Shown here: piece by piece, positions 32,033 to 40,159 of the stretch
Layout of the letters: every line of letters begins with the position of its first letter
How positions within the stretch are numbered: position 1 is the stretch's first letter
Assembly (NCBI GenBank): GCA_038322575.1
Contig: JBBQGB010000023.1
Location: 1 to 47,354 of the forward strand
From: JACMOY01 sp038322575
Lineage (GTDB): Bacteria > Actinomycetota > Actinomycetes > Actinomycetales > Angustibacteraceae
DNA: 47,354 bases
Direction: 5' to 3'
Notes under the pieces: model-generated
Database searches by the model: none
What the model saw: the letters and a program-made list of their open reading frames with translations, nothing else
Told to the model about the DNA's origin: nothing
Translations under genes and position numbers: made by a program

Positions 32033-33825
32033 GCGTGGCCGAGGAGCAGCAGCGGATCGGCAGCGCCGCCGTCCCGACGGTGGCCCAGACGCTGCGCCGC
32101 GGCGTCCAGCTGTCGCCCGAGCTGCGGACGGGCCTCGGGGTGACGCTGCTGCTCGCCGTCGGTGCCACCGGCGGCCGCGTGGTGGTGCCCTTCGCGGTCC
32201 AGCAGACGATCGACCGCGGCCTGATGGCCCCCACCGGTCCGGACGCCGGGGCGGTCACGGGCCTGCTCGCGGGCGCCGCCGGGCTGGTCGCGCTCACGGC
32301 GGTGTGCGCCTACTTCGTCAACCTGCGGCTGTTCCGCGCGACCGAGGGGGGCCTCGCGACCCTGCGGATCGGCGCCTTCCGGCACGTCCACGACCTGTCG
32401 GTGCTGACCCAGAACACCGAGCGGCGCGGGTCGCTGGTATCGCGGGTGACCAGCGACGTCGACACCATCTCGAACTTCGTGCAGTTCGGCGGGCTGCTGC
32501 TCATCCTCTCGGCGCTGCAGCTGACCGTCGCGACCGTCCTGATGCTCGTCTACTCGCCGCTGCTGACGGCCGTGGTGTGGGCCTGCTTCCTGCCGGTGTT
32601 CGCCCTGGCCCGGCCGATGCAGCGGGCGGTGTCGACGGCCTACGGGCGGGTGCGTGAGCGGGTGGGCGGCGTCCTGTCGGCGGTGTCCGAGTCCGTCGTC
32701 GGCGCCTCGACGATCCGCGCGTACGCGGTCGAGCGGCGCACCGGCGAGCGGGTCGACGCAGCGGTCGAGTCGCACCGCGTCGCGGCGGTGCAGGCCCAGA
32801 CCCGGGTGGCGCTCACCTTCTCCAGCGGCGTCCTGGTCAGTGGTCTGGTCAGCGTCATGGTCGTCGTCGTCGGCACCTGGCGCGGCGTGGGTGGCCACCT
32901 CAGCCTCGGCGAGCTGCTGGCCTTCCTGTTCCTCGTCCAGCTGTTCACCGGGCCGGTCCAGATCGGCACCGAGGTGCTGAACGAGCTGCAGAACGCCGTC
33001 GCCGGCTGGCGCCGGGTGCTGGCCGTCGTCGACACCCCCGCCGACGTCGCCGACCCGGGCGACGCCGGCCAGGCGCTGCCCCGCGGCCCGATCACGGTGC
33101 GCTTCGACCACGTCTCGTACGCCTACCCGGGCGGACCGACGGTGCTGCACGACGTCGACCTGACCATCGCCCCCCGCAGCCGGGTCGCCATCGTCGGCGA
33201 GACCGGCTCGGGCAAGACGACCTTCGCCAAGCTGCTGACCCGCCTGATGGACCCCTCGACCGGCATGGTGCTCATCGACGAGGTCGACCTGCGCGACGTC
33301 CGGTTCTCGTCGCTGCGCGAGCGGGTCGTGCTGGTGCCCCAGGACGGGTTCCTCTTCGACGACACGCTGCTCGCCAACGTGCGGTTCGCCCGTCCCGATG
33401 CGTCGGCCGACGAGGTGCGCCTCGCCTTCACCGAGCTCGGCCTCGGCGACTGGCTCGAGGGGCTGCCGCGCGGCCTGGAGACGGCGGTCGGTCAGCGCGG
33501 CGAGTCGCTGTCGGCCGGTGAGCGCCAGCTGGTCGCCCTGGCCCGCGCCTACCTCGCCGACCCCGACCTGCTGGTGCTCGACGAGGCCACCTCGGCCGTC
33601 GACCCGGCCACCGAGGTGCGCATCCAGCGGGCGCTGGACGGCCTCAGCCGCGGGCGCACCGCGATCTCGATCGCGCACCGGCTCTCGACCGCCGAGGCCG
33701 CCGACGAGGTGCTGGTCGTCGACGCCGGGTGCGTCGTCGAGCGCGGCCCCGCCCGCGAGCTGGTCGGCCGCGGCGGCGCCTACGCCCGGCTGCACGAGAG
33801 CTGGGTCGCGCAGCGCTCGGTCTGA
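32029..33825 (+). CDS. ABC exporter half-transporter with canonical ATPase site
   Basis: A 598-residue half-transporter partnering the gene before it. Six membrane segments lie within about 35-325. The nucleotide domain has Walker A GETGSGKT (390-397), signature LSAGE (494-498), Walker B LLVLDE with catalytic Glu519, and switch His550 in IAHRLST, all canonical. In heterodimeric exporters such as TmrAB or BmrCD the canonical half supplies the intact residues for one hydrolysing site. GTG start overlaps the upstream stop. The pair separates the TIGR03085 gene from hisI. Confidence 0.93.
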   Translation: MSVAEEQQRIGSAAVPTVAQTLRRGVQLSPELRTGLGVTLLLAVGATGGRVVVPFAVQQTIDRGLMAPTGPDAGAVTGLLAGAAGLVALTAVCAYFVNLRLFRATEGGLATLRIGAFRHVHDLSVLTQNTERRGSLVSRVTSDVDTISNFVQFGGLLLILSALQLTVATVLMLVYSPLLTAVVWACFLPVFALARPMQRAVSTAYGRVRERVGGVLSAVSESVVGASTIRAYAVERRTGERVDAAVESHRVAAVQAQTRVALTFSSGVLVSGLVSVMVVVVGTWRGVGGHLSLGELLAFLFLVQLFTGPVQIGTEVLNELQNAVAGWRRVLAVVDTPADVADPGDAGQALPRGPITVRFDHVSYAYPGGPTVLHDVDLTIAPRSRVAIVGETGSGKTTFAKLLTRLMDPSTGMVLIDEVDLRDVRFSSLRERVVLVPQDGFLFDDTLLANVRFARPDASADEVRLAFTELGLGDWLEGLPRGLETAVGQRGESLSAGERQLVALARAYLADPDLLVLDEATSAVDPATEVRIQRALDGLSRGRTAISIAHRLSTAEAADEVLVVDAGCVVERGPARELVGRGGAYARLHESWVAQRSV

Positions 33826-33860
33826 GCAGCGGCCGGTCCGAGTCCGGCGGGCCGACCCGG

Positions 33861-33866
33861 CAGAAT
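33861..33866 (+). promoter_or_regulatory. Leaderless -10 (CAGAAT) of hisI
   Basis: CAGAAT ends 6 nt before GTG 33873; it decides the hisI start and predicts a promoter for the hisI-trpE transcript. Confidence 0.5.
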
Positions 33867-33872
33867 GGACGG

Positions 33873-34244
33873 GTGCCCGACACCTCCGCCCGCTCGTCGC
33901 TGGACCCCGCCGTGGCCGCCCGGCTCAAGCGCGACGGCGACGGCCTGGTCTGCGCCGTCGTCCAGCAGCACGACAGCGGCGCGGTCCTGATGGTCGGCTG
34001 GATGGACGACGAGGCGCTGCACCGCACGCTGACCAGCGGCCGGGTCACCTTCTGGAGCCGCAGCCGCGGGGAGTACTGGCGCAAGGGCGACACCAGCGGG
34101 CACGTCCAGCACGTGCGGTCGCTCGCCCTGGACTGCGACGGCGACGCGCTGCTCGTGCGGGTCGACCAGGTCGGGGCGGCCTGCCACACCGGCACCACCA
34201 CCTGCTTCGACGGGCGCGACCTCGCGGCCGTGGTCGGCCCGTGA
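33873..34244 (+). CDS. hisI: Phosphoribosyl-AMP cyclohydrolase
   Basis: A 123-residue HisI opening the purine ring of phosphoribosyl-AMP. Motifs: VLMVGWMDDEAL, TFWSRSRGEYWRKGDTSGHVQ, and the zinc site LDCDGDALLVRVDQVGAACHTGTTTCF with its three cysteines. GTG 33873 follows a leaderless -10. TGA overlaps the trpE GTG (GTGA), so trpE is translationally coupled to a histidine gene. Confidence 0.96.
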   Translation: MPDTSARSSLDPAVAARLKRDGDGLVCAVVQQHDSGAVLMVGWMDDEALHRTLTSGRVTFWSRSRGEYWRKGDTSGHVQHVRSLALDCDGDALLVRVDQVGAACHTGTTTCFDGRDLAAVVGP

Positions 34245-35767
34245 GCCCGGTCGGGTACGGCGGCACCTGGCCGGACGCGCAGACGTTCCGCGAGCTCGCG
34301 GCCGGCCGGCGCGTGATCCCCGTGGTGCGCCGGCTGCTCGCCGACGCCGAGACCCCGCTGGGCGTCTACCGCAAGCTCGCGCAGGACCGACCGGGGACGT
34401 TCCTGCTCGAGTCCGCCGAGCACGGCGGCGTCTGGTCGCGGTACTCGATCGTGGGGGCGCGGTGCGCCGCGACGCTGACCGAGGTGGACGGCGAGGCGAC
34501 GTGGCTCGGGACCCCGCCGGTCGGCGTCCCGACGTCCGGCGACCCCACCAGCGCGCTGCGCGACACCGTCGCGGCGCTGCGCACCGAGCCGCTGCCGGGC
34601 CTGCCGCCGCTGACCGGGGGCATGGTCGGCGCGGTCACCTACGACGCCGTCGGCCGGTGGGAGCACCTGCCCGACGGCACCGTCGACGACCTGCGGCTGC
34701 CCGAGCTGACGATGATGCTGGCCACCGACCTGGCGGTGCTCGACCACAGCGACGGGTCGCTGCTGCTGGTCGCCAACGCGATCAACTACGACGCGACCGA
34801 CGATCGGGTCGACGAGGCCTGGGCCGACGCCGTGGCGCGCCTGGACCGGATGACCGCCGAGCTGTCGGCCGGCGCCGAGAGCACCGTGGCGGTGCTGCAG
34901 GGGCCGGAGCCGAGCGTCAGACCCCAGCTGCCGCAAGGGAAGTACGAGGCGATCGTCGAGCGGGCCAAGCAGGCGATCCGCGCCGGCGACGTCTTCCAGG
35001 TGGTCCCTTCGCAGCGGTACGAGATCGACTGCCCGGTCGACGCGCTCGACGTCTACCGGGTGCTGCGCGCCTCGAACCCCAGCCCGTACATGTACCTGCT
35101 GCGGCTGCCGCTGCCCGGCGGGGGCACCTACGACGTCGTCGGCTCCAGCCCCGAGGCGCTGGTCAAGGTCGACGGCGACCGCGTGATGACCCACCCGATC
35201 GCGGGCACCCGCCCGCGTGGCGCCACCCCCGAGCAGGACGCCGAGCACGCCCGCAGCCTGCTCGCCGACGACAAGGAGCGGGCCGAGCACCTGATGCTCG
35301 TCGACCTCGCGCGCAACGACCTCGGCCGGGTGTGCGAGGCCGGCAGCGTCGAGGTGCTCGACTTCATGTCGGTCGAGCGGTACAGCCACGTCATGCACAT
35401 CGTGTCGACGGTGGTGGGCCGGCTGCGCCCCGACCGCACCGCGTATGACGCCCTGGTGGCGACCTTCCCCGCCGGCACCCTGTCGGGGGCCCCGAAGGTG
35501 CGCGCGATGGAGCTGATCGACGAGATGGAGGTCACCCGGCGCGGCCTGTACGGCGGCACCGTCGGCTACCTGGACTTCGGCGGCGACCTCGACATGGCGA
35601 TCGCGATCCGCACCGCGGTGATCCGCGACGGCGTGGCCTACGTGCAGGCCGGCGGGGGAGTGGTGGCCGACTCCGACCCCGCGGCCGAGCACGCCGAGTC
35701 GGTGAGCAAGTCGATGGCGGTGCTGCGGGCGGTGGCCGGTGCCGCCACCCTGCGGCCCGCCACGTGA
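34241..35767 (+). CDS. trpE: Anthranilate synthase component I
   Basis: A 508-residue chorismate-utilising enzyme making anthranilate with ammonia from a TrpG partner that is not in this window. The N-terminal tryptophan-binding motif LLES (55-58) predicts feedback inhibition. The catalytic domain has VPSQRYEIDCP, MTHPIAGTRPRG, VDLARNDLGRVC, FPAGTLSGAPKVRAMELIDEME and GGTVGYLDFGGD. Start GTG 34241 overlaps hisI, leaving no room for a trp leader peptide or attenuator. Its stop overlaps the next gene by GTGA. Confidence 0.97.
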   Translation: MSPVGYGGTWPDAQTFRELAAGRRVIPVVRRLLADAETPLGVYRKLAQDRPGTFLLESAEHGGVWSRYSIVGARCAATLTEVDGEATWLGTPPVGVPTSGDPTSALRDTVAALRTEPLPGLPPLTGGMVGAVTYDAVGRWEHLPDGTVDDLRLPELTMMLATDLAVLDHSDGSLLLVANAINYDATDDRVDEAWADAVARLDRMTAELSAGAESTVAVLQGPEPSVRPQLPQGKYEAIVERAKQAIRAGDVFQVVPSQRYEIDCPVDALDVYRVLRASNPSPYMYLLRLPLPGGGTYDVVGSSPEALVKVDGDRVMTHPIAGTRPRGATPEQDAEHARSLLADDKERAEHLMLVDLARNDLGRVCEAGSVEVLDFMSVERYSHVMHIVSTVVGRLRPDRTAYDALVATFPAGTLSGAPKVRAMELIDEMEVTRRGLYGGTVGYLDFGGDLDMAIAIRTAVIRDGVAYVQAGGGVVADSDPAAEHAESVSKSMAVLRAVAGAATLRPAT

Positions 35768-36375
35768 GCGTCCGGCGGCAGAAGGCCGTGTTCGCCGTGC
35801 TGGTGCTCGCGGGTGCGGCGCTGGGGTTCGTGTCGGCGTCCCGGCCGTGGGTGCGGGTCGTGGTCACCGACCTGGCGGCGTCCGGCACCCTGCGCGTCAC
35901 GGGCCGCCAGGCGGCGGGCGTGGTGCCCGCGGTGGCCCTGGTCGCGTTGGCGGGCGCGGTCGCCGTCCTCACCACCCGGCGGGTGGGGCAGGTCGTCGCC
36001 GGGTTGCTGCTGGCGCTGGCCGGTGCGGCCGCCGCGACGGTGTCACTGGGCGTGCTGCGCTCACCGGCATCGGCGGTGACGACGGCCGTGACGGCAGCGA
36101 CCGGGCGCACCGGGGCCCCGGCGACGGCGGTGGTCACCACCTGGCCGCTCGCCGGTGTCGTCGGCGGGGTGCTGGTCGCTCTCGCCGGCTGCCTCGCCGT
36201 GGTCCGGGCGAGGGCCTGGGGCGGGCTGCCCGCCCGCTACGACCCGGCCGTGGCCCCCGTCGTCGCGGCACCGGGCGCAGCGGCGCCCGACGACGGCGAC
36301 CTCGACCCGGGGCTGGTGTGGGACCGCCTCACCCGGGGCGAGGACCCCACCGACCGCGACGCCCTGCCAGACTGA
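35764..36375 (+). CDS. Trp-biosynthesis-associated membrane protein (TIGR02234 type)
   Basis: A 203-residue protein with four hydrophobic segments (about 9-24, 51-67, 75-97, 125-145) and an acidic tail ending GLVWDRLTRGEDPTDRD. The first loop RPWVRVVVTDLAASGTLRVTGRQAAGVVPAVALVALAG is the family's typical sequence. Such proteins sit between trpE and trpC in many actinobacteria and have no established activity. Coupled to trpE by GTGA. Confidence 0.85.
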   Translation: MSVRRQKAVFAVLVLAGAALGFVSASRPWVRVVVTDLAASGTLRVTGRQAAGVVPAVALVALAGAVAVLTTRRVGQVVAGLLLALAGAAAATVSLGVLRSPASAVTTAVTAATGRTGAPATAVVTTWPLAGVVGGVLVALAGCLAVVRARAWGGLPARYDPAVAPVVAAPGAAAPDDGDLDPGLVWDRLTRGEDPTDRDALPD

Positions 36376-36410
36376 GGCCCGCCCCCCCCAACCCAGCCGA
36401 AGGAGCCGAC

Positions 36411-36722
36411 ATGGCCGAGAACGCACCGAGCACCCACGGGGCGACCGCGGTGTCGTCGTCCGCCACGGACGAGAGCCAGGCGCACGCCCACCACGGCAAG
36501 ACCCCCCACCACGGCAACACGGTGGCGGCGTGGACGACCGTGGGCGCGCTGATGGTCGCCTCGCTGATCATGTGCTTGGCCGTGGTCTTCGCGACGATCT
36601 GGCTGTTCGTCGTCGGTGTGGTCGTCGTCGTCATCGCCCTGGTGGCCGGCAAGCTGCTCGCGATGGCCGGGTACGGCATGCCGCGGCCTACCGACAACCG
36701 GGTCACCCGCGGCGTGCGCTGA
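36411..36722 (+). CDS. HGxxPAAW-type small membrane protein
   Basis: A 103-residue protein with a His-rich N-terminus (QAHAHHGKTPHHGNTVAAWTTVG) and two membrane segments (about 45-85, LMVASLIMCLAVVFATIWLFVVGVVVVVIALVAG). The actinobacterial family signature HGxxPAAW is present as HGNTVAAW, with Val in place of Pro. ATG 36411 has a strong GAAGGAG Shine-Dalgarno (about 36398-36404). Function unknown; found in trp clusters of relatives. Confidence 0.82.
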   Translation: MAENAPSTHGATAVSSSATDESQAHAHHGKTPHHGNTVAAWTTVGALMVASLIMCLAVVFATIWLFVVGVVVVVIALVAGKLLAMAGYGMPRPTDNRVTRGVR

Positions 36723-36731
36723 CCTGCCCAC

Positions 36732-37130
36732 GTGCCGGTCGTCCGCGCGCCCGCCCGGGCGCCGCTGGCGGTGCTCGCCGCCACAGCCGCGGCACTGGCG
36801 TACGTCGGTGCCGTCGACCCGGAGCGGCCGGGGCACTACCCGGGCTGCCCCTTCCTGCTGGTGACCGGGTGGTACTGCCCGGGCTGCGGGACCCTGCGGG
36901 CGCTGCACGCCCTCGTCCACGGCGACCTGACCACGGCCCTCGCGCGCAACCCGCTCGCGGTCTGCGCGGCGGCGGTGCTGCCGTGGGTGTGGCTGCGGTG
37001 GTGGCAGCACCGTCGGTCGGGCCGACCGACCGTGACCGTGGTGCCGGGCCTCGCCTGGGGCGTGCTCACGGCGGTGTGCCTGTTCGGGGTGCTGCGCAAC
37101 CTGCCGGCCCTGACGGTGCTGGCGCCCTGA
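36732..37130 (+). CDS. DUF2752 membrane protein
   Basis: A 132-residue protein with the DUF2752 signature PGCPFLLVTGWYCPGCGTLRALHALVHGDL (about 37-66), carrying three closely spaced cysteines, and three to four membrane segments. GTG 36732 lies 9 nt after the previous stop. No activity is known; the CPGCG motif suggests a metal or redox role, which is only a guess. Confidence 0.85.
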   Translation: MPVVRAPARAPLAVLAATAAALAYVGAVDPERPGHYPGCPFLLVTGWYCPGCGTLRALHALVHGDLTTALARNPLAVCAAAVLPWVWLRWWQHRRSGRPTVTVVPGLAWGVLTAVCLFGVLRNLPALTVLAP

Positions 37131-37174
37131 GCCGCCCCGGGGTGGGTGGTGACGGGGTAGAGGCGGGCGGCACC

Positions 37175-37180
37175 TAGCAT
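37175..37180 (+). promoter_or_regulatory. -10 element (TAGCAT) before trpC
   Basis: TAGCAT would give a leader of about 23 nt ending in AGGGGG (37197-37202), a Shine-Dalgarno 7 nt before GTG 37210. No leader peptide is visible. Confidence 0.45.
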
Positions 37181-37209
37181 CGACGGAAGACGACCTAGGG
37201 GGCCCCATC

Positions 37210-38022
37210 GTGACCGTGCTCGACGACATCATCGTGGGCGTGCGCGAGGACCTCGCGGAGCGCCAGCGCACCACGTCCATCGACGCGCTGCGCGAACGGG
37301 CCGGCCGCACGCCCGCCGCCCACGACGCCCACCTCGCCCTGGCCGCCCCGGGTGGGGTCAAGGTCATCGCCGAGGTCAAGCGCTCGAGCCCCAGCAAGGG
37401 TGCGCTGGCCGAGATCGCCGACCCGGCCGGGCTGGCGGCCGACTACGCGGCGGGCGGCGCCTGCGTGATCAGCGTCCTCACCGAGCGACGGGCCTTCGGT
37501 GGCAGCCTGGACGACCTCGACGCGGTGCGCGCCAGGGTCGAGACCCCGTTGCTGCGCAAGGACTTCGTCGTGTCGAGCTACCAGCTGTGGGAGGCGCGCG
37601 CCCACGGGGCCGACGTCGTCCTGCTGATCGTGGCGGCCCTGGAGCAGCCGGCCCTGGTGTCGCTGCGCGAGCGGGCCGAGTCGCTGGGCATGACGGCGCT
37701 GGTCGAGGTGCACGACGAGGACGAGGTGGCCCGCGCGGTCGACGCGGGCGCGCGCGTCATCGGCGTGAACGCCCGCGACCTGCGCACCCTGCAGGTCGAC
37801 CGCACGACGTTCGCCCGGCTGGCGCCGCGGATCCCCGACGACGTCGTCAAGGTCGCCGAGTCCGGCGTCCGCGGCCCGCACGACGTCATCGAGTACGCCC
37901 GCCACGGCGCCGACGCGGTGCTCGTCGGCGAGAGCCTGGTGATCGGCGGCGACCCGCGCGCCGCCGTCGCCGACCTGGTCGCCGCCGGTGCCCACCCGGC
38001 AACGCGCCCGGGACGCCGCTGA
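37210..38022 (+). CDS. trpC: Indole-3-glycerol phosphate synthase
   Basis: A 270-residue TIM-barrel enzyme closing the indole ring. Motifs: VIAEVKRSSPSKGALAEIADP (catalytic Glu and Lys), ISVLTERRAFGGSLDDL, LLRKDFVVSSYQLWEARAHGADVVLLIVAAL, IGVNARDLRTLQVD and VAESGVRGPHDV. No trpF is seen; actinobacteria often use PriA for that step. The gene is read from its own Shine-Dalgarno GTG 37210. trpB follows after 26 nt. Confidence 0.97.
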   Translation: MTVLDDIIVGVREDLAERQRTTSIDALRERAGRTPAAHDAHLALAAPGGVKVIAEVKRSSPSKGALAEIADPAGLAADYAAGGACVISVLTERRAFGGSLDDLDAVRARVETPLLRKDFVVSSYQLWEARAHGADVVLLIVAALEQPALVSLRERAESLGMTALVEVHDEDEVARAVDAGARVIGVNARDLRTLQVDRTTFARLAPRIPDDVVKVAESGVRGPHDVIEYARHGADAVLVGESLVIGGDPRAAVADLVAAGAHPATRPGRR

Positions 38023-38036
38023 CCTCGCCGGCCTGC

Positions 38037-38042
38037 GACGAT
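38037..38042 (+). promoter_or_regulatory. Possible leaderless -10 (GACGAT) of trpB
   Basis: GACGAT ends 6 nt before ATG 38049. GATGAGG in the same place could act as a closely spaced Shine-Dalgarno, so the two readings compete. Confidence 0.4.
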
Positions 38043-38048
38043 GAGGTC

Positions 38049-39350
38049 ATGCAGACCAGTGCTGACGCAGCCACCGCAACGGCGGGCCTGACCCGCGACG
38101 AGAGCATCGGCCGGTTCGGCCCCTACGGCGGCCGGTTCGTGCCCGAGGCGCTGGTCGCCGCGCTGGACGAGCTGGACGCCGCCTTCCGCACCGCGCAGGC
38201 CGACCCGGCGTTCCTCGACCAGCTCGCCTCGCTGCACCGCACCTACACCGGCCGGCCCAGCATCCTCACCGAGGTGCAGCGGTTCGCCGAGCACGCAGGT
38301 GGGGCGCGGGTCCTGCTCAAGCGCGAGGACCTCAACCACACGGGTTCGCACAAGATCAACAACGTCCTGGGCCAGGCCCTGCTGACCCAGCGCATGGGCA
38401 AGACCCGGGTGATCGCCGAGACCGGCGCCGGCCAGCACGGCGTCGCGACGGCCACCGCTGCAGCGCTCTTCGGCCTCGAGTGCGTGGTCTACATGGGCGA
38501 GGAGGACACCCGGCGCCAGGCGCTCAACGTCGCGCGGATGCGGCTGCTCGGCGCCGAGGTCGTGCCGGTGACCACCGGCTCGCGCACCCTCAAGGACGCC
38601 ATCAACGAGGCGATGCGCGACTGGGTCACCAACGTCGACTCCACCCACTACCTGCTCGGCACGGTGGCCGGCCCCCACCCGTTCCCGGTGATGGTGCGCG
38701 ACTTCCACCGGGTGATCGGCGTCGAGGCGCGCGCCCAGGTGCTCGACCTGGTCGGCCGGCTGCCCGACGTCGTCCTCGCCTGCGTCGGCGGCGGGTCCAA
38801 CGCGATCGGCATCTTCCACCCGTTCCTCGACGACGCGGGCGTCCGCCTGGTCGGCCTCGAGGCGGCCGGTGACGGCGTCGCGACCGGTCGGCACGCGGCC
38901 ACCATCACCGGCGGCTCGCCCGGTGTGCTGCACGGCGCGCGCTCGTACCTGCTGCAGGACGCCGACGGGCAGACGGTCGAGAGCCACTCGATCTCGGCCG
39001 GCCTGGACTACCCCGGCGTGGGTCCCGAGCACGCCTTCCTGCACGACATCGGGCGCGCCGAGTACCGCCCGGTCACCGACGTCGCCGCGATGGACGCCTT
39101 CAGGCTGATGTGCCGCACCGAGGGGATCATCCCCGCGATCGAGACCGCGCACGCCCTGGCCGGGGTGCTCGAGGTCGGTCGCGAGCTCGGCCCCGAGGCC
39201 GTGCTGCTGGTGAACTTCTCCGGACGCGGCGACAAGGACGTCGACACCGCCGCCCGGTGGTTCGGGCTCGTGTCCGGTGACGACCTCGTCGCCGCCGAGC
39301 AGGTCAAGGCGGCCGAGCCGGTCGCCGAGTCGGACGGCAGCGGCTGGTGA
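38049..39350 (+). CDS. trpB: Tryptophan synthase beta subunit
   Basis: A 433-residue PLP enzyme joining indole and serine. Motifs: GRFGPYGGRFVPEAL, LKREDLNHTGSHKINN (Schiff-base Lys), ETGAGQHGVATATAAALFGL, CVGGGSNAIGIFHPF (phosphate loop), and NFSGRGDKD near the C-terminus. Length is normal and the N-terminal extension of about 20 residues is Ala/Thr-rich. The stop overlaps trpA (GTGA), as expected for the alpha-beta complex. Confidence 0.97.
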   Translation: MQTSADAATATAGLTRDESIGRFGPYGGRFVPEALVAALDELDAAFRTAQADPAFLDQLASLHRTYTGRPSILTEVQRFAEHAGGARVLLKREDLNHTGSHKINNVLGQALLTQRMGKTRVIAETGAGQHGVATATAAALFGLECVVYMGEEDTRRQALNVARMRLLGAEVVPVTTGSRTLKDAINEAMRDWVTNVDSTHYLLGTVAGPHPFPVMVRDFHRVIGVEARAQVLDLVGRLPDVVLACVGGGSNAIGIFHPFLDDAGVRLVGLEAAGDGVATGRHAATITGGSPGVLHGARSYLLQDADGQTVESHSISAGLDYPGVGPEHAFLHDIGRAEYRPVTDVAAMDAFRLMCRTEGIIPAIETAHALAGVLEVGRELGPEAVLLVNFSGRGDKDVDTAARWFGLVSGDDLVAAEQVKAAEPVAESDGSGW

Positions 39351-40159
39351 CCGGCGTCGCGGCCACCCTGGCTGCCGCGAAGGCCGAGGGCCGGGCGGCG
39401 CTGGTCGCCTACCTGCCCGTCGGCTTCCCGGACGTCGAGACCTCGGTCGCCGCGATGGCGGCCGTCGTCGAGGCCGGGGTCGACGTGGTCGAGGTCGGTG
39501 TCCCGTACTCCGACCCGCTGATGGACGGCCCGGTGATCCAGGCCGCCGTCGACGCGGCGCTGCGCAGCGGGGCGCGCACCACGGACGCGATCGCCGCCGC
39601 GGGGGCGGTGGCCCGCAGCGGCGCGCCCGCCCTGGTGATGACCTACTGGAACATCGTCGAGCGGTACGGCGTCGAGGCGTTCGCGGCCGACCTGGCCGCA
39701 GCCGGTGGCGCCGGTCTGATCACCCCCGACCTGATCCCCGACGAGGCCGGTGAGTGGCTGGCGGCGTCGGACGCGCACGCGCTGGACCGCGTGTTCCTCG
39801 TCGCACCCAGCTCGACCGGGGCGCGGCTGCGGGCCACCGCGGCGGCCTGCCGCGGGTTCGTGTACGCCGCCAGCACCATGGGCGTCACGGGCGTGCGGGC
39901 CAGTGTGGGTGACGCGGCGGCGGTGCTGGTCGCGCGCACCCGCGAGGTCACCGACCTGCCCGTCTGCGTCGGACTCGGCGTCTCGAACGGCGCCCAGGCG
40001 GCCGAGGTCGCCCGGTACGCCGACGGCGTCATCGTCGGCTCGGCGCTGGTGCGGGCGCTGGCCGAGGCGGCGTCCCCGGCGCAGGGCGTCGCGGCGGTCG
40101 CCCGCCTGGCCGCCGAGCTCAGCGACGGCGTCCGGTCCGGTCGAAGGCAGACCGTGTGA
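39347..40159 (+). CDS. trpA: Tryptophan synthase alpha subunit
   Basis: A 270-residue TIM barrel cleaving indole glycerol phosphate to indole. LVAYLPVGFPDVETS, then VVEVGVPYSDPLMDGPVIQ with both catalytic acids (Glu and Asp), FVYAASTMGVTG and VGLGVSNGAQAAEVARYADGVIVGSALV. It starts on GTG overlapping trpB and its TGA overlaps the lgt GTG. Confidence 0.97.
   Translation: MTGVAATLAAAKAEGRAALVAYLPVGFPDVETSVAAMAAVVEAGVDVVEVGVPYSDPLMDGPVIQAAVDAALRSGARTTDAIAAAGAVARSGAPALVMTYWNIVERYGVEAFAADLAAAGGAGLITPDLIPDEAGEWLAASDAHALDRVFLVAPSSTGARLRATAAACRGFVYAASTMGVTGVRASVGDAAAVLVARTREVTDLPVCVGLGVSNGAQAAEVARYADGVIVGSALVRALAEAASPAQGVAAVARLAAELSDGVRSGRRQTV

Noticed and set aside
37131..37209. Possible trp leader peptide or T-box before trpC.
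   Set aside because: No run of Trp codons, no T-box conserved core and no terminator hairpin were found; a simple -10 and Shine-Dalgarno explain the gap.
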